Shown in pieces: positions 10,431 through 19,574 of a DNA stretch of 64,000 bases (its first letter is position 1; each line of letters begins with the position of its first letter). Under the pieces are notes generated by a model, which saw nothing but the letters and a program-made list of their open reading frames with translations, did no database searches and was not told where the DNA came from. Made by a program: the position numbers and the translations under genes. Source of the DNA: Toxorhynchites rutilus septentrionalis (Eukaryota > Arthropoda > Insecta > Diptera > Culicidae); NCBI RefSeq assembly GCF_029784135.1, contig NC_073744.1, positions 14,116,929 through 14,180,928 of the forward strand. Direction: 5' to 3'.

Positions 10431-12452
10431 TTACCATCTTATTTTTATAAATGACTCCTGTCTGCTGTTCATATTTGATTTCTTTAGCTCGTTATTCTTC
10501 TTTGTTTCGTTTTCAATGAATAATTGTAGTGGGTTTATTTCTATCTTTTCTACGTTAAATTCTGTCTCCTTTGTTTTATTATCATTCTTGTGTCTTCCGT
10601 TTATGGTTTCTATATTTTTAATTTTTTCGTATTTTTCAATATGCATATTCGATAAATTTTCCATTTCTATATCAGTTATTCTCTTTTCGATTCTAGGTTT
10701 ATTCCTTAATATCTTGGATCTTCGTGTATGGCGTTTTTCTTGTTCATTTATGTTATATTTTTTTTCGCAGCATATGATATTACCTTTGTAACAACATGCT
10801 ATAATCCAAAACACAATTATACCCGCTAGAAGGGTTCCCGATGAAAACCACCAAGGGTATTCGTACGGTGCATATACTAGGTTCTCTAAAAATGTCTTGT
10901 GAGCTTTTAGTTGATTTATATCTACTCCAATATTAAATAGCTGTTTCTTATTAATGTATGAATATATTTTCTCCGAGTTGTTTAATACGGGAAGCATATC
11001 AATTTTCCAATCTTCCATTGCTATATTTGAAAAATTCAAATGATTTTCAAATTTAGTGTATGTTTTTGGACTTATAATTTCATTAAAATAGGTTAATTTC
11101 ACATTTTCGGTTTCGATGCTCATATTTGGAAGTAATTTTAATTCGCCTGTTCCAATCACACTGATCAATGTTGTATCATTTTCATTGGAAATGTTCAATG
11201 ATAGTGCTTTCGGGGTTACATATCTCCAAATATTTTGGTCAGGTGTTGAAAACCAAAGATCTTGAATAGTTTTAAAACTTTTGACACTACAGTTATTGGT
11301 ATTATTTTTGTAAACTATATTGGCGATGCATTGATCGCTATTTAGTAAGTTTTCTTCTTTGTTAGGTGTGTAACATAGTCTTATGTCCCCTAATGTGTTA
11401 CATTTATTGAACTCATCGATGTTTAAAATATATCCCCAAGTAGTATCCTTTATGTTCATAATGATTTCCTTTTGCGTATTAATTGTTGTGACAATCGAGC
11501 CATTTAAATGCGGATTGACTGTTATTCTTCTAGTCGTTAATGGTTCTCTTTTTACTAACGGAACCTTAAATGATGTCACTAACGAAAATTTTGGATGTAA
11601 TGAAGTTTCCAATTCAATAATTGTAATAATTGTGGCATCAATAACGCCATCGGTACGTTTCGGGATTGTTAAACCCTTTGGTAAATTTAAAAAGTCTTCA
11701 TTGAGATATTTTTCAATAAAGTTGGGTCCTAACGTCGTCAGTATTACTTGATTTTTGTTGTCTTTCAACAGTATATTCAAAATGTTTTGTTGTTTGGATT
11801 TAATACTTGAGGACAAGCTTCCAATCCAAAAATGTAGTCCCATCAATCCTGTTTCTAAATACATTTTACTGGTAATATTGTTTACAAACATTGAGTCCTT
11901 TTGAACCCGTTCTTTCAGATCTTGAAACTTATTTGCCAATGTTATAGTTTCCTCGTCTACGGATAATACAGAATTATTTAGGAATTTATACATTTCATCC
12001 AATGCCGAGGTTTGGTAGCTCAGCGTATTTTTTTCTTCCTCTTCGTTATGTCTAAGTGAATCGAGGTTTTTGTCAATGCGTATTCTGTCTTCTGAATCCA
12101 TGTCATTCCAAAATTTCCAAGATCTTTTAGAACGTTGACTTTTAAAGAAAGATTTGATATAATTTTGAGTATTAAGAAGCTGAATTCTTACAGTTTCTTG
12201 TTCTTCGTAAATTGGTGTACATTGTAGCGTAACTAAAAATGATGTATTTTTATTACAAGTTAAATACCAATTTTCTGTTGTTTTCTTGAGGTATGCTAAT
12301 TCTTGCTCTATCTCGGTTGTGTCTGTACGTACATTGAATTCATATTTACCTTGAGATACTAAAGTGTCCCCGAGGTGTTCCACTATAATTTCTGTTGCAC
12401 TGGCTTTATATATTAGCCAGTTTATTATGAACCTGAAAAGGACAACATCCAA
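10431..12452 (-). CDS. env: Envelope-like glycoprotein, full-length frame
   Basis: A 673-residue uninterrupted frame after the integrase in the same strand, as in insect endogenous retroviruses. The start MDVVLFRFIINWLIYKASA is a plausible signal peptide. A furin-like RSKRSW site lies near residue 107, followed by a helical, acidic stretch. Many N-X-S/T sites fill the ectodomain. One strong membrane segment (WFSSGTLLAGIIVFWIIACC, about residues 533-556) is followed by an unusually long, basic cytoplasmic tail of about 115 residues. The layout (signal, cleavage, ectodomain, TM, tail) matches baculovirus F-like/errantivirus Env proteins. I assign by architecture, not close sequence. It is probably expressed from a spliced mRNA; splice sites were not confirmed. 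No stop or frameshift is visible. Confidence 0.8.
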   Translation of the reverse strand: MDVVLFRFIINWLIYKASATEIIVEHLGDTLVSQGKYEFNVRTDTTEIEQELAYLKKTTENWYLTCNKNTSFLVTLQCTPIYEEQETVRIQLLNTQNYIKSFFKSQRSKRSWKFWNDMDSEDRIRIDKNLDSLRHNEEEEKNTLSYQTSALDEMYKFLNNSVLSVDEETITLANKFQDLKERVQKDSMFVNNITSKMYLETGLMGLHFWIGSLSSSIKSKQQNILNILLKDNKNQVILTTLGPNFIEKYLNEDFLNLPKGLTIPKRTDGVIDATIITIIELETSLHPKFSLVTSFKVPLVKREPLTTRRITVNPHLNGSIVTTINTQKEIIMNIKDTTWGYILNIDEFNKCNTLGDIRLCYTPNKEENLLNSDQCIANIVYKNNTNNCSVKSFKTIQDLWFSTPDQNIWRYVTPKALSLNISNENDTTLISVIGTGELKLLPNMSIETENVKLTYFNEIISPKTYTKFENHLNFSNIAMEDWKIDMLPVLNNSEKIYSYINKKQLFNIGVDINQLKAHKTFLENLVYAPYEYPWWFSSGTLLAGIIVFWIIACCYKGNIICCEKKYNINEQEKRHTRRSKILRNKPRIEKRITDIEMENLSNMHIEKYEKIKNIETINGRHKNDNKTKETEFNVEKIEINPLQLFIENETKKNNELKKSNMNSRQESFIKIRW

Positions 12453-12503
12453 AAAATATCTATAATTCTATACTTTTTAAATTGAATTTAATTCATATTC
12501 AAA

Positions 12504-13784
12504 TTAGTTGTTATATTTCCTCAAACGATTATTGTGAATTTTCTCTAGTTTGTTTCCATTTTTGATTACCGAGGTCTGTTCACTTGGTAACTCTACAACT
12601 TTATAGGGTCCTCTCCAATAGCTTTGGAGCTTTTGCCCTGCTCCTATCGGATTAGCTTGAACTAATACAAAATCGCCCCACATTGGTTGCCAATCATTAG
12701 TGCTACGGTCGTAGATTTCTTTTCGTTTTTCCTTCGATAATATTAAGTTTTCTTTCGCCTTGTTATGTATATTTTTGAATATTGCTTTCATTTCTTTGCA
12801 ATAGTCGTCGTAATTTATTTCCGTCTCTTTTGAGTTGTATATGGATGTAGGGAGTCTAGCCATTCGCCCATACATAAGTTCGAATGGAGAATATTTAGTT
12901 GAAGAGTTTACTGTTGTGTTGTATTCGAACATGAAATAAGGTAAATGTTGGTCCCAAACGTGTGGGTTTCCTGTGACGTATTGTCTCAGATAGATTTTCA
13001 GTTCGCGATTTGATCTTTCAACCAGATTAGCTTGGGGATGATATGCGCTTGTATTTATTTTCTTAATTTTTAATATTTTACAAATGTGTTTGAATACTTC
13101 ACTCATAAAATTAGCACCCTGATCCGTTACTAGTTCTAAGGGTGTTCCAAATTTGCAAATTAAATGTTCTATGAATGTCCTTGCTACGGTATCTGACTCT
13201 TGATTATCCATAGGAGCAACTATTAGGAATCTAGTCAAATCATCCTGCATAACAAGTCCATATTTATTTCCATAGTCCGATTCGGGTAACACTACAATAT
13301 CCATATAAAGCTTTTCAAATGGTTCAGAAGATGTAGTAGTGATCTTCATTGGTATTTTGTTATGACTCCAAATTTTGTTTTTCTGGCATGAATCACATTG
13401 TCTAACAAAATTTTCTATGTCGCGTCTCATGTTTGCCCAAGTAAATAATGTCCCAATTCTTTGGCGCATTCGTCTCATTCCGACATGTCCGCCTAATGGA
13501 GCATCGTGAAACTCGTGCAGAATAGTTTCAATTTCGTTCTCTTCTACTGTAATTCTCTCGGAATCCACATTATAAAGAATTAATTCTTTTTTGAATTTCC
13601 ATGCAATAAATTTCAATATATCAACGATTTCGTATTGTCGTATTTTTCTAAACGATATTATATTTATTGTAGTGGAGTTTGTTATGTAATCGGGACTATT
13701 AAGAAATTGTCTCATGAGATTTTCGAAAAAAGGTTTACACTCTATTAGGGAATTACTTTTTCCTTCTAATATCATACCAAACAC
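12504..13784 (-). CDS. pol: Integrase, separate reading frame of pol
   Basis: 426 residues. An H2C2 zinc-binding region (HEFHDAPLGGHVG, then CDSCQKNK) spans about residues 90-132. The catalytic core follows: Asp in YMDIVVLPE (about 161), Asp in VTDQGANF (about 221) and Glu in NLVERSNRE (about 255), so the DDE triad is present. A GPY/F-like YWRGPYKVVEL lies near residue 394. The true frame opens upstream of this Met, through the pol stop at 13868-13870, in the -1 frame relative to pol. Integrase is therefore either made by -1 frameshifting or was separated by a one-base indel. Env starts 51 bp downstream. Confidence 0.88.
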   Translation of the reverse strand: MFGMILEGKSNSLIECKPFFENLMRQFLNSPDYITNSTTINIISFRKIRQYEIVDILKFIAWKFKKELILYNVDSERITVEENEIETILHEFHDAPLGGHVGMRRMRQRIGTLFTWANMRRDIENFVRQCDSCQKNKIWSHNKIPMKITTTSSEPFEKLYMDIVVLPESDYGNKYGLVMQDDLTRFLIVAPMDNQESDTVARTFIEHLICKFGTPLELVTDQGANFMSEVFKHICKILKIKKINTSAYHPQANLVERSNRELKIYLRQYVTGNPHVWDQHLPYFMFEYNTTVNSSTKYSPFELMYGRMARLPTSIYNSKETEINYDDYCKEMKAIFKNIHNKAKENLILSKEKRKEIYDRSTNDWQPMWGDFVLVQANPIGAGQKLQSYWRGPYKVVELPSEQTSVIKNGNKLEKIHNNRLRKYNN

Positions 13785-13867
13785 TTTTTTCTCCGGATAT
13801 ACAATAGAATCTTCTTTTACCCAATCTTTTATGCCATGAGGACATTCATATAATGATGAGAATTCAT

Positions 13868-16543
13868 TTAAGCTGTTTTGCTATTAAGTATGATCAATCT
13901 AGCATCACTTGCCCTCTCGTCTTTAATATTTTTGGAAATGAACACCTTTGAGTCATCTAGTTCTTCATTAAACATAGCATTTTTAAACTCGTCATTTGAA
14001 ATATTTGATGTGATTAGTTCAGTATTGTTGTTGACATTTATATCAATGTTTACTAGGTCATCCGAATCATCGATATGTATGTCTGAACCTGCATTCGTAT
14101 CGTTATTATCGTTTAATAGTTCCTGTTGACGCTTTTGTTGACGTGTTACTATTGCAATGGTTTTTGCTTGCTCCAGCTGTAGCCTTGATAGAAAATCGGC
14201 CACAATGTTTTCTCTACCTTGTTTGTATCTAATATCACACTCTAAACCTTGTAGTTTTAATCGTAGTCTAGTCAAAGTATGGGAGGTTTCTTTTAAACTC
14301 CAGAGTGATATCAGAGGTCTATGATCCGTATATACTATAAATTTCTGGTTATAGATATAATGCTTGAAACGATTTACAGCCCAAACAATTGCCAGTAATT
14401 CTTTTTCTATTGCGTGATATCTAGTTTCAGCTCCTACTAGACTTCTACTTGCATAGGCAATAGGTCTATCCGTGGTCTTTTCATTTGAGAGGACTGCTCC
14501 AATTGCATAGTCGCTCGCGTCTGTCGTAATTACAAATATATCTTTATAATTCGGTCTTATTAAAAGAGTATCTGATGTGAGAAAACTCCTTAATTTTTCG
14601 AATGCATCTTGGCATTTTTCGGTCCACTCGAAGCGTACATTTTTTTTCAACAGATCATTCAGAGGCTTCCTTATTTCTGCTATTTTTGGAATAAATTTTC
14701 CATAAAAATTTACGGTACCTAAAAATGATCGTACTCCCTTGACCGTTTTTGGGGCTGACATATCCTTTATAACTTGTATGTTATTTTCCATAGGACGTAC
14801 TCCATTCTTGTAAATTTTGTGTCCTAAATAATTAATTTCTGTACGTAAAATTTGACATTTCGTAGGTTCCACTTTCAAATTATGTTTTCGTATGGCTTGT
14901 AATATTCTCAATAGATTTTGATTATGTTCTTTTACTGTTTTGCCATAAACTATAATATCGTCCAAGTACACGATTGCTTGGACCTCTTTGAGCTCATACA
15001 GAACGTTATTCATTAATCTTTGGAATGTTGATGGGCTGTTCCTTAATCCCATTGGCATTCTTGTAAATTCATAATGTCCTTTTGGGGTTGAAAACGCGGT
15101 TTTTTCTGCATCTTTTGGATTAATGGGCACTTGATAAAATCCTGATTTTAGATCTATTGTGGAAAAAAATGTACTATCTCCGAGATTATCAAGTATTTTG
15201 TCGATTAGCGGAATTGGATACACAAATGGTTTTGTTATCAAATTGAGAGCTCTAAAATCAACTACAATTCGATACTTTTTCTTCCCGTCTGCATCTGTAT
15301 CTTTTTTGGGAATACACAAAACTGGCGCATTCCAAGGACTTTTACTCGGCTTGATAATATTCTGCCGATGCATTTCGTCTATCTCTTCGTTAATCTGTTT
15401 CTTTGTAGATTCAGGGAATCTATACTGCCTCTTATTGATTGGGATGTTGGTTGTGGTTTCTATGTCATGCATTGTGGCATTAGTGACAGTCAACCTGTCC
15501 CCTTTTATAAAAAATATATCGTTATATTGCGATATGATATTTGTGATTGTCATGTAATCTTCTTTAAATAAATGACTTAGTTTCATTGATTCTAATAATT
15601 TTTTTACTCGATTTGTACCTTTTAATTCTGCTAGCTCTCTATTTTCTGTGAGGCTATAGTCCTGGTTTGCGTCCAGGTCTTCTGGAATAATATCCTTTAA
15701 ACAGTTTTCTATATTCTCTTCAAATTCTTCAGTATTGCTTTTGTTGCGATAAATGGGTTTCGGTCCTACGTAATTTTGTGAGTCATTAAAATGAGGGTTT
15801 GTGTAGTCAATTTCATGATAATTTTCATTCTTGATTTGTGCATCACAATTTGTTATAAAAATTTTCCCAGACTTTTCATTCAGCCTAGTTAGTTGTTCGT
15901 GTGTAGGTGCATTTCCGAAATATGTTTCTTTGTCATTATCTATACTTTTGTTGTACAACGGCTGTGATTCGTTTTCTTCTTCAATATCGATATGGTTTTC
16001 AAATTCTCGTTGCTTTCCAGAACCTTGCGTCTCATAGTCCACAAATTTCCAACCAACACGATCCTTTCCGGAGTAGGGTTGACAATTTAAAGTATTTGTT
16101 TTGAAGATTCCGTATTCAAAGTTCTTCCCAATCGCATCAGTATGATTTTTAATAAACTCTGCTCCTAGAATGGCAGGTATGGGTGATTCATTTATCACAT
16201 GAAACTTAGTAGGAATAATAAGTTTCCCAATTCTGAGATGAACCCAAACTGAACCGATTGAACATATCGATTCATTGATTACTACTCCTTGAATTCTTGA
16301 TATTTCCGTGATGTTTATATGAGAAGCGCCAATTTGTCTTGCTCTTTTGGCAGTGATTATATTCATTTGCGCACCTGTGTCAAGTAGAAAACTTGTTCTT
16401 TCCTCGGGGTTTTCATTTGTAGTTAGTTCCAAACAAAATCTACAATCAGGTGTATAATTAATTGGGTACTCTACGCCCTTGATTTCGCCTTCTTTTTTAT
16501 CAGTTTCAGTTTGTATTCCTTTATCACTAGTTGACTTTGCCAT
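13868..16543 (-). CDS. pol: Protease, reverse transcriptase and RNase H polyprotein
   Basis: 891 residues, open throughout. The retropepsin motif LLDTGAQMNIIT is near residue 54. RT follows, with IDLKSGFYQVPI, MPMGLRNSPSTFQRLM (about 497) and the catalytic YLDDIIVYG (about 530). RNase H has TTDASDYAIGAVLS (about 672), a Glu in IEKELLAIVWA and YTDHRPL (about 740), and ends in the linker FLSRLQLEQ. These are canonical Ty3/gypsy blocks with all visible catalytic Asp residues kept. Integrase follows in a different frame (-1). The start Met is chosen as the first after the gag-like low-complexity region; a gag-pol fusion could extend it upstream. Confidence 0.93.
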   Translation of the reverse strand: MAKSTSDKGIQTETDKKEGEIKGVEYPINYTPDCRFCLELTTNENPEERTSFLLDTGAQMNIITAKRARQIGASHINITEISRIQGVVINESICSIGSVWVHLRIGKLIIPTKFHVINESPIPAILGAEFIKNHTDAIGKNFEYGIFKTNTLNCQPYSGKDRVGWKFVDYETQGSGKQREFENHIDIEEENESQPLYNKSIDNDKETYFGNAPTHEQLTRLNEKSGKIFITNCDAQIKNENYHEIDYTNPHFNDSQNYVGPKPIYRNKSNTEEFEENIENCLKDIIPEDLDANQDYSLTENRELAELKGTNRVKKLLESMKLSHLFKEDYMTITNIISQYNDIFFIKGDRLTVTNATMHDIETTTNIPINKRQYRFPESTKKQINEEIDEMHRQNIIKPSKSPWNAPVLCIPKKDTDADGKKKYRIVVDFRALNLITKPFVYPIPLIDKILDNLGDSTFFSTIDLKSGFYQVPINPKDAEKTAFSTPKGHYEFTRMPMGLRNSPSTFQRLMNNVLYELKEVQAIVYLDDIIVYGKTVKEHNQNLLRILQAIRKHNLKVEPTKCQILRTEINYLGHKIYKNGVRPMENNIQVIKDMSAPKTVKGVRSFLGTVNFYGKFIPKIAEIRKPLNDLLKKNVRFEWTEKCQDAFEKLRSFLTSDTLLIRPNYKDIFVITTDASDYAIGAVLSNEKTTDRPIAYASRSLVGAETRYHAIEKELLAIVWAVNRFKHYIYNQKFIVYTDHRPLISLWSLKETSHTLTRLRLKLQGLECDIRYKQGRENIVADFLSRLQLEQAKTIAIVTRQQKRQQELLNDNNDTNAGSDIHIDDSDDLVNIDINVNNNTELITSNISNDEFKNAMFNEELDDSKVFISKNIKDERASDARLIILNSKTA

Positions 16544-16624
16544 AAATAAGCAATTACCGTGGGATTCCTTTAACGTTGGGTTGCTGGAATCCCTGTCAGC
16601 TAGTTTTTTGATCCATCTTGACGT

Positions 16625-17841
16625 TGATCTTGAGAACTAAAATTTCTTGAATTGTTGTTCCTTTCAGATCTCTGTGCAAAGTTTAGATTTCTACCTTGAT
16701 TATACTCATTCCGATTATCGTTATGTTGTCTGTAATTACTGTTGTTATTGTTGCGATGTTCTCATCCTTGTTGACTGCAGTCTGTTGTGGATCTCGCGTA
16801 GTTCTTCCTCCTCATCGATTTCTTTCTGAAGCCAGTCAAGTAATTTAGGGAATGTTTTATCCCGTTGTGATTTTCCTGTCAAGGCTAAAGCTCTACTTCT
16901 GAGACCCGCTAAAAAATGCTTCCTCAAAACAGTGTTCGCATACGACTCATTTCCGTGTTCCGGCAGAGCGCTTACGAACCTATATAATTCTTTAGCGCGA
17001 ATTTTGTATTCGTTATAAGATTCGTGACTGCTTTGTTTTAGTGTTTCAATCTCCTTGATAATTGCTCCAATACATTTTTGTAATTGAAAACCATTTTTTA
17101 AATTTTGTTTCACATTGACCCATGTGTCGCCTTGTATATCATGAAGACGCATGAGAGCCTCGCCTTTTAGTTTTGTATATACACAAGGCATTTGAAAAAT
17201 AATCAATCTGCATCAAAAAAGGCTGCAACTCTTCTGATTTGCCATGGAATTCCGGGATACATTGTATCGCCGTTACCATTGGAAATTCATATGCAGCCTG
17301 GTTTTGCACTGTCGTTTGAATTTTTTCTTCCAGTTCGTGAAATTTTTCCTTCCATTTTTCCAGTAGCGTGATTACTTCCTGGGTTTTCTTTTTCTCTTGC
17401 TTGAGGGCATCCTCGACTACCTGAAACGATGTTCGCAGTTTTTTTTATCTCTTCAGATGTTTTCCGGTTGCTTTCTACCAACAAAAAGTTTTTTTCAGCC
17501 AATTGGGAATTTTCACGGTCTGCATATTTTAGTTTCGTTTTACACTTATTACACTTTCACTTATAAATATTTTCCTGGTTTGCTTTCTTCTTCTTCATCA
17601 TCTTTTTGGCTTTAAGAGGCTTTAAGTTTTGGGGATTTGCTTTATTCGACTCGGTGGTTTGTCTCTGTAGCTCTTCGATTTTTCTCTCCAGCGATTTTTT
17701 CTCCTTCTCGATAGCTGAGTGGAAATTTTTCTCATTTTTGAGCTGTTTCTCCAATCGACCAATCTCTTGTAAAATGTATAAATGTATAATTAATGGCAGC
17801 AATATGTATCCGAAAAGATCAACACTTTTCACTTTTAACAA
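16625..17841 (-). pseudogene. gag: Gag, frameshifted and interrupted
   Basis: Three consecutive pieces on the minus strand. 17557-17841 encodes a Lys/Glu-rich coiled coil (EIGRLEKQLKNEKNFHSAIE). It meets an in-frame TGA at 17557-17559. The frame continues in 17287-17502 and shifts at an eight-T run (17439-17446) into a capsid-like segment, then shifts again near 17175-17200 into 16745-17206 (HFLAGLRSRALAL, a typical capsid C-terminal region). The 3' part (16625-16744) is Asn/Arg-rich in yet another frame; no clear CCHC knuckle is seen. At least three disruptions prevent a full product from this copy. Two sit near short homopolymers, so base-calling error is possible. Confidence 0.75.
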
Positions 17842-18660
17842 ACAAAGATTTAGTTGCTTGAGACACTATGCGATTAGGAGCACCGTATTGATTCGTGAAC
17901 AGGTTCACTATACATCAAGTTATTTTCATTTAATTAAAAAAAACTGCTTTCGCTTTTTCCAATTCGATAGAAAATAAATTGCTTCACACGAATAGGGGTG
18001 AATTATTCTGATGTTTGTTTTGTGACAAGGTGAGGGTTATAGCTCGTGCATAGAATGATCGAATTCGACTTAAACGGATTAAAAAAAAAAAAAAAAATCC
18101 AAAAGATTATTTTAGTCGAATCGTAAAATAGAATAGTTTTAACTTTTTTGTTTACTTACCCAACTGTAATCACCAAAACTTCCTTAATCCGCTTCTTCTT
18201 CTTTTTCTTGCAACTTAAGGCGTACAAAAAAAATGTGCACAACACTACACACACTTGGAAAACTTGGCAAGTGTTTTTCCGGGCTTGGTAGTACAACAGT
18301 TAGTGATGAAATTTGGTCACTTTTTTTTTCGAAATTCGCAATTCACCGGAACTTTATCAAACTTTAGCTAACCGTAGGTGCCGACCTGCCACTGTATTCT
18401 TCACCACGGGATGATGACGGAATTTATTCTCTCTACACTCTAGGGTTTATCAATGAAGTAACACAAAACTATAACCATATGCCGATTGATTAATTGATTG
18501 CTGGCTGGAGAAAACCCTAGTCTTCTTTTGAACGGAGCAATTTTTCTTCTTCTTTACGGCTTCACTTCTGGCACGCGCAGCGAGACTCAATTCTTTTTCT
18601 TGCACTCCACACACTGCAACTCACCAGTCAGAAATTGGCCCTGTACTTATAAGCACTTTT
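17842..18660 (-). other. 5' leader of env-bearing element
   Basis: About 820 bp between the primer-binding site and the first gag piece, with an A-rich run near 18081-18097 (sense-strand T run). No protein is recognisable. Packaging or splice-donor signals would be expected here but were not identified. Confidence 0.5.
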
Positions 18661-18674
18661 TTCCGCTGTCACCA
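18661..18674 (-). promoter_or_regulatory. tRNA primer-binding site
   Basis: On the sense strand TGGTGACAGCGGAA begins three bases after the 5' LTR. The leading TGG pairs with a tRNA CCA end. I could not assign the tRNA with confidence; the first seven bases resemble tRNA-Trp-type sites. Confidence 0.65.
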
Positions 18675-18677
18675 CAA

Positions 18678-19116
18678 TGTAGCGGACCGGCGGCCAAGGC
18701 ACTTTCTTTCACTCTAAAACACAAGAAAACACCACTTCTTGTTTTCAGGAGACAACCGTTCTCCAGCGTGGCTCACGATCGACTCCTTTTTATTTTTCTC
18801 ATTCCTCTTAATGAAACCTAATCTTACGATAAGCTCCCCGCTATCGTAACACCAAAACATAAACCAAAATTTCTTATCTTAAAACTAGACGCTATAAATC
18901 ACACGATCCTCAAACAGGATCGTGCAGGAGAAATGTATTTATTTAGGCCCGGCATCGACCGGCCTTATCTGACTCACACGATCCTCAATAAGGATCGTGC
19001 GATAAAGATGTTTTTTTTTGTTTATTTAAGATTAACCAGACCTATCTATTTATTTAGGCTTGAGCCTATTGATAATTTTGGGTATACAAAACCCGTCTGG
19101 TTTTTTGGTTGCTGCA
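18678..19116 (-). repeat. 5' LTR of env-bearing element
   Basis: 439 bp, the partner of 7873-8311 with three substitutions. It is flanked on the plus-strand right by GTGT (19117-19120), matching 7869-7872. It contains the two hairpins at 18902-18924 and 18977-18999. Confidence 0.95.
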
Positions 19117-19572
19117 GTGTGTTTTCAGAACGGCCTTTCAATCTGTGGTGCGATCATTATTTATTGATTTATTCGTAATCAAACAATCAATCAAAAAAAT
19201 TTTTCATTCAATATAAAATATCTCTGTATTGAAAAGTCCTACAGGAACATCATAGGCTTCCAAATCGAAGCTGGATGATAAGGTTAAATGGATTTGTTGT
19301 TGATTTAGTTGGATTTTTTTTTGTTGGTCCACAAAATCTTTTTAAAAACGGAAAAAATCGTTTGGTCATTTCTTCCAGACATTTTTGTCCACTACATCTA
19401 CACACACCAAGATAAAAATTTGTTCGTGAAATATTCCTAATGTTTAAGCTTCAAAATGATTCACATTCCATCTCCATGCGTTGATTTATCACGAAGTTAT
19501 AGTATTTAAAAAATTACCTAAAAATTTCGAATTCGAACTCTGTTCCTCTATTTATTCCATATCCAACTTATG
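19117..19572 (+). repeat. MITE family A, copy A, right half
   Basis: Continues the interrupted element of 7369-7872. The segment GGTGCGATCATTA matches the central part of copy B at 25.73 kb, and 19440-19560 is the inverted complement of 7380-7510. Its outer end abuts the pogo-like element inserted at a TA (19573-19574). Confidence 0.7.
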
Positions 19573-19574
19573 TA

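Larger units (their letters stand above)
7873..19116 (-). mobile_element. Env-bearing Ty3/gypsy LTR retroelement (endogenous retrovirus-like)
   Basis: An 11,244 bp element read on the minus strand: 5' LTR 18678-19116, primer-binding site, broken gag, protease-RT-RNase H, integrase, env, a long non-coding 3' region, polypurine tract and 3' LTR 7873-8311. The LTRs are both 439 bp, start TG and end CA, and differ at only three positions by my reading (about 0.7%). A GTGT duplication flanks it (7869-7872 and 19117-19120). The pol order PR-RT-RH-IN is Ty3/gypsy-type, and env makes it resemble insect endogenous retroviruses. It sits inside MITE family A. Young LTRs contrast with a gag holding a stop and frameshifts, so this copy is either newly decayed or was moved in trans. 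Confidence 0.93.
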
